The notes under the pieces are model-generated. The model was not told the origin of the DNA and made no database searches. It worked only from the letters and a program-made list of their open reading frames with translations. A stretch of 39,995 bases of DNA from Lachnospiraceae bacterium (GTDB lineage: Bacteria > Bacillota > Clostridia > Lachnospirales > Lachnospiraceae). Shown one piece after another: positions 36,468-39,995 of this stretch. The number at the start of each line of letters is the position of its first letter. Position 1 is the first letter of the stretch. The stretch lies in the NCBI GenBank assembly GCA_024698865.1, contig JAILQS010000018.1:1-39995 (forward strand), read 5' to 3'. A program made the translations under genes and the position numbers.

Positions 36468-38765
36468 ATGAGAAAGGTAATGAATGTTACAACGGCCTTA
36501 GCGGTTATGGGAGCTATGGCAATCAGTAGTGTTTCCTTTTTGGGAAACAGCGTACCTGTTAATGCTGCAGGTAATCAATTAAGCGCTCAAAATGTATCTT
36601 TGGGGGCTTATTTTTCTTGTGTGGATGCAAAGAGTTCATCTACGACAGGAGCGGGCAGTGAAGTCAGTGCAAATTTGTTTGACGGTAATGTAAATACGAA
36701 AATGTATACCGGCAACTACACACCGATTCGCGTTGCATGGGAAATGAAGCAACCTGTAATCGTTAAAAACTACACGCTGACTACAGCCAACGACAGTGCT
36801 ACGTATTCTTTTCGAAATCCGGTGGACTGGCAGTTGTTCGGTTCGAATGACGGCACGACCTGGACGCAGATTGACCGCGTGACGAATGGAGGAATCGGCG
36901 CGGTAAACTATACGGGATATACGTACGAAACCGACAAACAGGAAGCATTTCAATTCTATCAGTTGCAGGTGGAAAAGACTGGCGGTTACGGTGGATTCCA
37001 GCTTTCAGAAGTATCCATGTTTGGTGATGTGGTTGCACCAGCGGCTGATATTGGCGCATCACTTATGGATTCGTTTGAGGCATTTGACAGCGCCGCAAGT
37101 ACAGTTACCGGTTACAGCAATGAACTTACAGCAAATATATTTGACGGAAATACCGCGACTAAAGTATTTTCTTCAAAGACAGGAACTATTTGCTGGAGTA
37201 TGAAAGACCCGGTATATATGTATTCTTATACGCTTACAACAGCGAATGACAATGCCATTTACCATAACCGTAACCCGAAGAACTGGGTATTGTACGGTTC
37301 AAATAATGGTTCAAACTGGTCGGTTATTGATACGGTAAATAATAGTGGTATGGGTGATGTAAACTATACACCATACACATTTGCGGTAGATCAGCCGGGC
37401 AAATATAAACATTACAAATTGGATATCAGCGAAAACTACGGCAACTCTTTCCAGCTTTCCGAATTATCGTTTGCCGGAGTAGCAGTAAGTAAGAGTGAGT
37501 ACGACATTTTGTTTACCGGTGACTGGGATCTGGTTACATCCACCGGTTATGTAAATGAACTTGTTAAATTATTCTACAACAGCTATCCAAGATTATATGC
37601 AAGATGGGGAGATGGATCCGAGCCTAAGACCATTTCCTTTAAAGCGGATAAAAATTATGACGGAGTTGCATATTGCCAGGGAACGACGGTTTGTGTTTCA
37701 ACGAACTATGCAAATTCGCATCCAAATGACATAGGATTTTTCTCACATGAGATTACGCACTCCGTGCAGCAGTATAACAATCGTCTGAATTACGGAGATG
37801 ACGTTGCATGGTGGACGGAAAATATGGCAAACTACGGTGGATTCCGTTATTTCCACTGGTCCAATCCGAAATACGTACAAATCTATGAGGCTAGCGATCC
37901 AAGCCTTCAGGATTGGGGATATGAGAACTATGGCAATAACAAATGGTTCTTTGCTTATATGGATGCAAAGTATCCTACCACACGGGATAATTCCGGCAAT
38001 ATTCATTTGGGCTTAATCGACGCTTTGAACCATTTGATTAAGACAAATAACACGGGAAGTGCTTATACAGACGATCCATACAATACGTCAACACCATTTA
38101 ACCATGTGGTACGGGATATTACCGGATACGACTGTATCGAATCGCTGCGTCTTCATTATGTAAGTGAATTGCAGAACGGTACATGGACATTTACCGGTTT
38201 TGGTAACTATACAGATAACTGGATTACGGAAAATATCGAGGGCGTACCGAATCCAACCTATCCGATGTTAGGAGAGAGAATCCACGGTAATATCACCAAT
38301 CCAAAACTCGCCAATCCGGTTACCACCGGTAACAACCTGTTGCAGAACAAAACTATTGCAGGTTATTCCGGACAAATCAATGCAAATGAAGCAGTAACCA
38401 AACTGATAGACGGCGATACCGCAACAAAATGGTGTGCAAGAAAAGAAGATGTGGTAGACAAAACCTACGCATTGAATCGCGTAGCACAGTGGGTATGTGT
38501 AGATCTTGGCGAAATGAAGAATTTCTCTACCTATACAATACATAATACAAGAAGCAAAGAATGGTATGGCAATATGAATGAGTGGGAAATACTCATTTCG
38601 GATGACGGCGTTAACTTCAGAAGCGTAGATTACCAGACAAGCGGAGCAGATGCCATTGCATCTTACAACATAGGAAATCAGCGCGCAAGATACGTGATGA
38701 TGAAAATATTTGCGCCGGATGATGGAGCAGGAACGCTAAGACTTTACGAGTGGTCGCTTTATTAA
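36468..38765 (+). CDS. Secreted basic-secretory-protein peptidase with discoidin domains
   Basis: A 765-residue protein from the ATG at 36468, which follows AAGGAGGG. Order: signal peptide (about 1-35); two F5/8 type C (discoidin-like) domains at about 40-170 and 185-330; a basic-secretory-protein peptidase domain at about 341-567 with the zinc motif HEITH (427-431); and a third F5/8 type C domain at about 621-765. Discoidin domains commonly bind glycans. The domain set suggests a secreted metalloprotease acting on glycoprotein such as mucin, which is inference. The gene is bracketed by two copies of the composite repeat in the same orientation. Confidence 0.88.
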   Translation: MRKVMNVTTALAVMGAMAISSVSFLGNSVPVNAAGNQLSAQNVSLGAYFSCVDAKSSSTTGAGSEVSANLFDGNVNTKMYTGNYTPIRVAWEMKQPVIVKNYTLTTANDSATYSFRNPVDWQLFGSNDGTTWTQIDRVTNGGIGAVNYTGYTYETDKQEAFQFYQLQVEKTGGYGGFQLSEVSMFGDVVAPAADIGASLMDSFEAFDSAASTVTGYSNELTANIFDGNTATKVFSSKTGTICWSMKDPVYMYSYTLTTANDNAIYHNRNPKNWVLYGSNNGSNWSVIDTVNNSGMGDVNYTPYTFAVDQPGKYKHYKLDISENYGNSFQLSELSFAGVAVSKSEYDILFTGDWDLVTSTGYVNELVKLFYNSYPRLYARWGDGSEPKTISFKADKNYDGVAYCQGTTVCVSTNYANSHPNDIGFFSHEITHSVQQYNNRLNYGDDVAWWTENMANYGGFRYFHWSNPKYVQIYEASDPSLQDWGYENYGNNKWFFAYMDAKYPTTRDNSGNIHLGLIDALNHLIKTNNTGSAYTDDPYNTSTPFNHVVRDITGYDCIESLRLHYVSELQNGTWTFTGFGNYTDNWITENIEGVPNPTYPMLGERIHGNITNPKLANPVTTGNNLLQNKTIAGYSGQINANEAVTKLIDGDTATKWCARKEDVVDKTYALNRVAQWVCVDLGEMKNFSTYTIHNTRSKEWYGNMNEWEILISDDGVNFRSVDYQTSGADAIASYNIGNQRARYVMMKIFAPDDGAGTLRLYEWSLY

Positions 38766-38773
38766 TTACAAGT

Positions 38774-39010
38774 GAGGTAAGCCGGCGAGAAAGAAGACTT
38801 GTAGACTCTATTAATTCCAAACGGGGTACGCTTTCGCCAGTTGAGTACGTAGCGGTACTAGGATTGCAAAAGACGCAACCCAAGTACCGACGTACTCAAA
38901 GCCCCCTAATGGAATCAATAGAGCCTGACAAGTCTGTTTCTTTCTTCGCCGGCAAGCCTTTCTCGGCGGGAATCAGTAGAGTGCAGCAAGTCTGTTTCTT
39001 TCGTGCGAGT
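38774..39010. repeat. Nested long palindrome, copy 2 (one left arm, two right arms)
   Basis: The same element as at 35227 with fewer arms: one left arm starting 38774 (8 nt after the peptidase stop), the near-identical core hairpin (38781-38953), a right arm ending CGCCGGC, then a second right arm that runs into the 74-bp array. In the core, differences from copy 1 fall mostly in loops (AAAGGAC versus AAAAGAC at the apex; GTGCGG versus GTAGCGG at an internal loop), so the paired arms are preserved. Confidence 0.85.
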
Positions 39011-39677
39011 CGGAGGGAAATTGCCTAAATGAAGGAAACCAGCCTCAAAAGGCACAAAAAGCAAGTTGGGAACTTACCGGGCACCGGAAGGAAGTTGCCT
39101 AAACGGAGCGAACCAGTCTCAAAAGGCACAAAAAGCAAGTTGGGAGCTTGCCGGGATTCGGAAGGAAGTTGCCTAAATGAAGGAAACCAGCCTCAAAAGG
39201 CACAAAAAGCAAGTTGGGAACTTACCGGGATTCGGAAGGAAGTTGCCTAAACGGAGCAAACCAACCTCAAAAGGCACAAAAGGCAAGTTGGGAACTTACC
39301 GGGCATCGGAGGGAAATTGCCTAAATGAAGGAAACCAGCCAAAAAAGGCACAAAAAGCAAGTTGGGAACTTGCGGGGATTCGGAAGAAAGTTGCCTAAAC
39401 GAAGGAAACCAGCCTCAAAAGGCACAAAAGGCAAGTTGGGAGCTTGCGGGGATTCGGAAGAAAATTGCCTAAACGGAGCGAACCAGTCCCAAAAGGCACA
39501 AAAGGCAAGTTGGGAACTTACCGGGCACCGGAAGGAAGTTGCCTAAACGAAGGCAACCAGTCTCAAAAGGCACAAAAGGCAAGTTGGGCGCTTACCGGGC
39601 ATCGGAAGGAAGTTGCCTAAACGGAGCAAACCAGCCGAAAAAGGCAAAAAAAACAAGTCGGGGGAGCAACCGGTCAG
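39011..39677. repeat. Tandem array of nine 74-bp units, copy 2
   Basis: Units start at 39011, 39085, 39159, 39233, 39307, 39381, 39455, 39529 and 39603; eight are full and the ninth decays after about 45 bp. Sequence and hairpin positions match array 1. Variants such as TTGCGG for TTGCCG occur only here, and some units are nearly identical across the two arrays. Confidence 0.92.
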
Positions 39678-39678
39678 T

Positions 39679-39857
39679 TCGAGGTTTGTGCCTATCTATA
39701 GGGATTAGAGAAACAGTCCGGATACACCATCTAACCTCGAGGCTGCCTTTTCAAACGTCAGCACTAGGCAGCGTATTTAGCTGCCGTAGTACTGTTACGT
39801 TTGGAACAGAGCGAAAGCGTCAGCCACCGGGTTAGATGGTGTATCCGGACGTCTCTT
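39679..39857. repeat. Third, distinct long palindrome (possible structured RNA)
   Basis: A perfect 21-bp inverted repeat (39716-39736 with 39830-39850) encloses 93 nt. Inside, GGCTG/CAGCC and a longer stem from CAAACGT to ACGTTTG (about 39751-39803) continue the fold. TCGAGGTT at 39679-39686 can alternatively pair with AACCTCGA at 39733-39740. It follows array 2 directly and precedes the next promoter. Its sequence is unrelated to the other palindromes. Confidence 0.75.
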
Positions 39858-39903
39858 TAACACTACAGATTATAACCGTAAAGAAAATTTGAGAATAACC
39901 ATA

Positions 39904-39932
39904 TTGACAAAGAAAAAAAATTTAGTTACACT
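39904..39932 (+). promoter_or_regulatory. Promoter of the gene at the right edge
   Basis: A perfect TTGACA (39904-39909), a 17-nt spacer and TACACT (39927-39932), about 58 nt before the ATG at 39991. Confidence 0.75.
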
Positions 39933-39990
39933 TGAATAACTAACGAAAACGAATAGAAATACACTTAGTTTCAGAAGAAAGGAAAAAGAA

Positions 39991-39995
39991 ATGGG
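39991..39995 (+). CDS. Start of a gene cut by the window edge
   Basis: An ATG follows AGAAAGGAAAAAGAA and a good promoter, and only the first one and a half codons are present. Nothing can be said about the product. Confidence 0.5.

Noticed and set aside
38750-39028. A 92-residue + strand ORF after the peptidase gene
   Set aside because: It runs through the long palindrome and into the array, and overlaps the end of the peptidase gene. The minus strand of the same element is open too, as expected for a palindrome.
35619-39677. CRISPR arrays
   Set aside because: Units are contiguous 74-bp repeats with no unique spacers, and no cas genes are present.
35711-39835. Four or more similar + strand ORFs of about 70-100 residues within the tandem arrays
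   Set aside because: They are a by-product of the 74-bp repeat. The frame shifts each unit, starts lack ribosome sites, and the peptides are low in hydrophobic core and basic throughout.

Overview
The window looks like chromosomal DNA from a low-G+C, Gram-positive anaerobe of the class Clostridia, most likely the family Lachnospiraceae. This rests on the AddA/AddB pair, the McsA-McsB-ClpC operon, HrcA/CIRCE control of groES-groEL, a bacterial GlnRS, a eukaryotic-type HisA homologue, and several secreted proteins with clostridial signal peptides and cell-wall domains. Genus cannot be decided from the sequence alone. Strong AGGAGG-type ribosome sites moved several starts inward from the longest ORF. 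No tRNA, rRNA, CRISPR or intact transposase gene was found.

Layout. 1-2300: the end of an unknown gene, a YbaK/EbsC-type Cys-tRNA(Pro) deacylase, a small unknown protein and hflX; this block is visibly richer in G+C than the rest. 2300-2400: a 100-bp palindromic element at that composition break. 2442-10057: a membrane-anchored protein on the minus strand, then the overlapping addB-addA recombination nuclease genes. 10164-11855: a SAM methyltransferase and the redox chaperone Hsp33. 11960-16715: three co-oriented secreted or surface genes (glucosaminidase, membrane-anchored cohesin-like protein, FnIII plus CHAP-like protein). 16821-21250: a stress operon in which a YtrA-type GntR regulator stands where ctsR usually sits, followed by mcsA, mcsB and clpC. 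21332-23544: a small conserved protein, radA and a coiled-coil protein. 23605-24168 (minus): an orphan protein with a FliM/FliY-like N-terminal peptide. 24301-27130: truA, proA and a eukaryotic-type hisA. 27501-30896: a Lys-rich SleB-like hydrolase, glnS and a DUF2225 protein. 31009-33081: CIRCE-controlled groES-groEL.

33322-39995 is the most unusual part. Two large secreted proteins (InlB-type repeats plus a BNR-like propeller; discoidin domains plus a basic-secretory-protein peptidase) are each followed, 6-8 nt after the stop codon, by the same composite non-coding element. Each element has a long nested palindrome, able to fold into a hairpin of about 170 nt or more, and then a tandem array of 8-9 units of exactly 74 bp that can each form small hairpins. 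The peptidase gene is thus bracketed by direct copies of a repeat of about 0.9-1 kb. A third, different palindrome (39679-39857) lies between the second array and the promoter of the next gene. This gene plus palindrome plus 74-bp-array arrangement is the best candidate here for an undescribed system.
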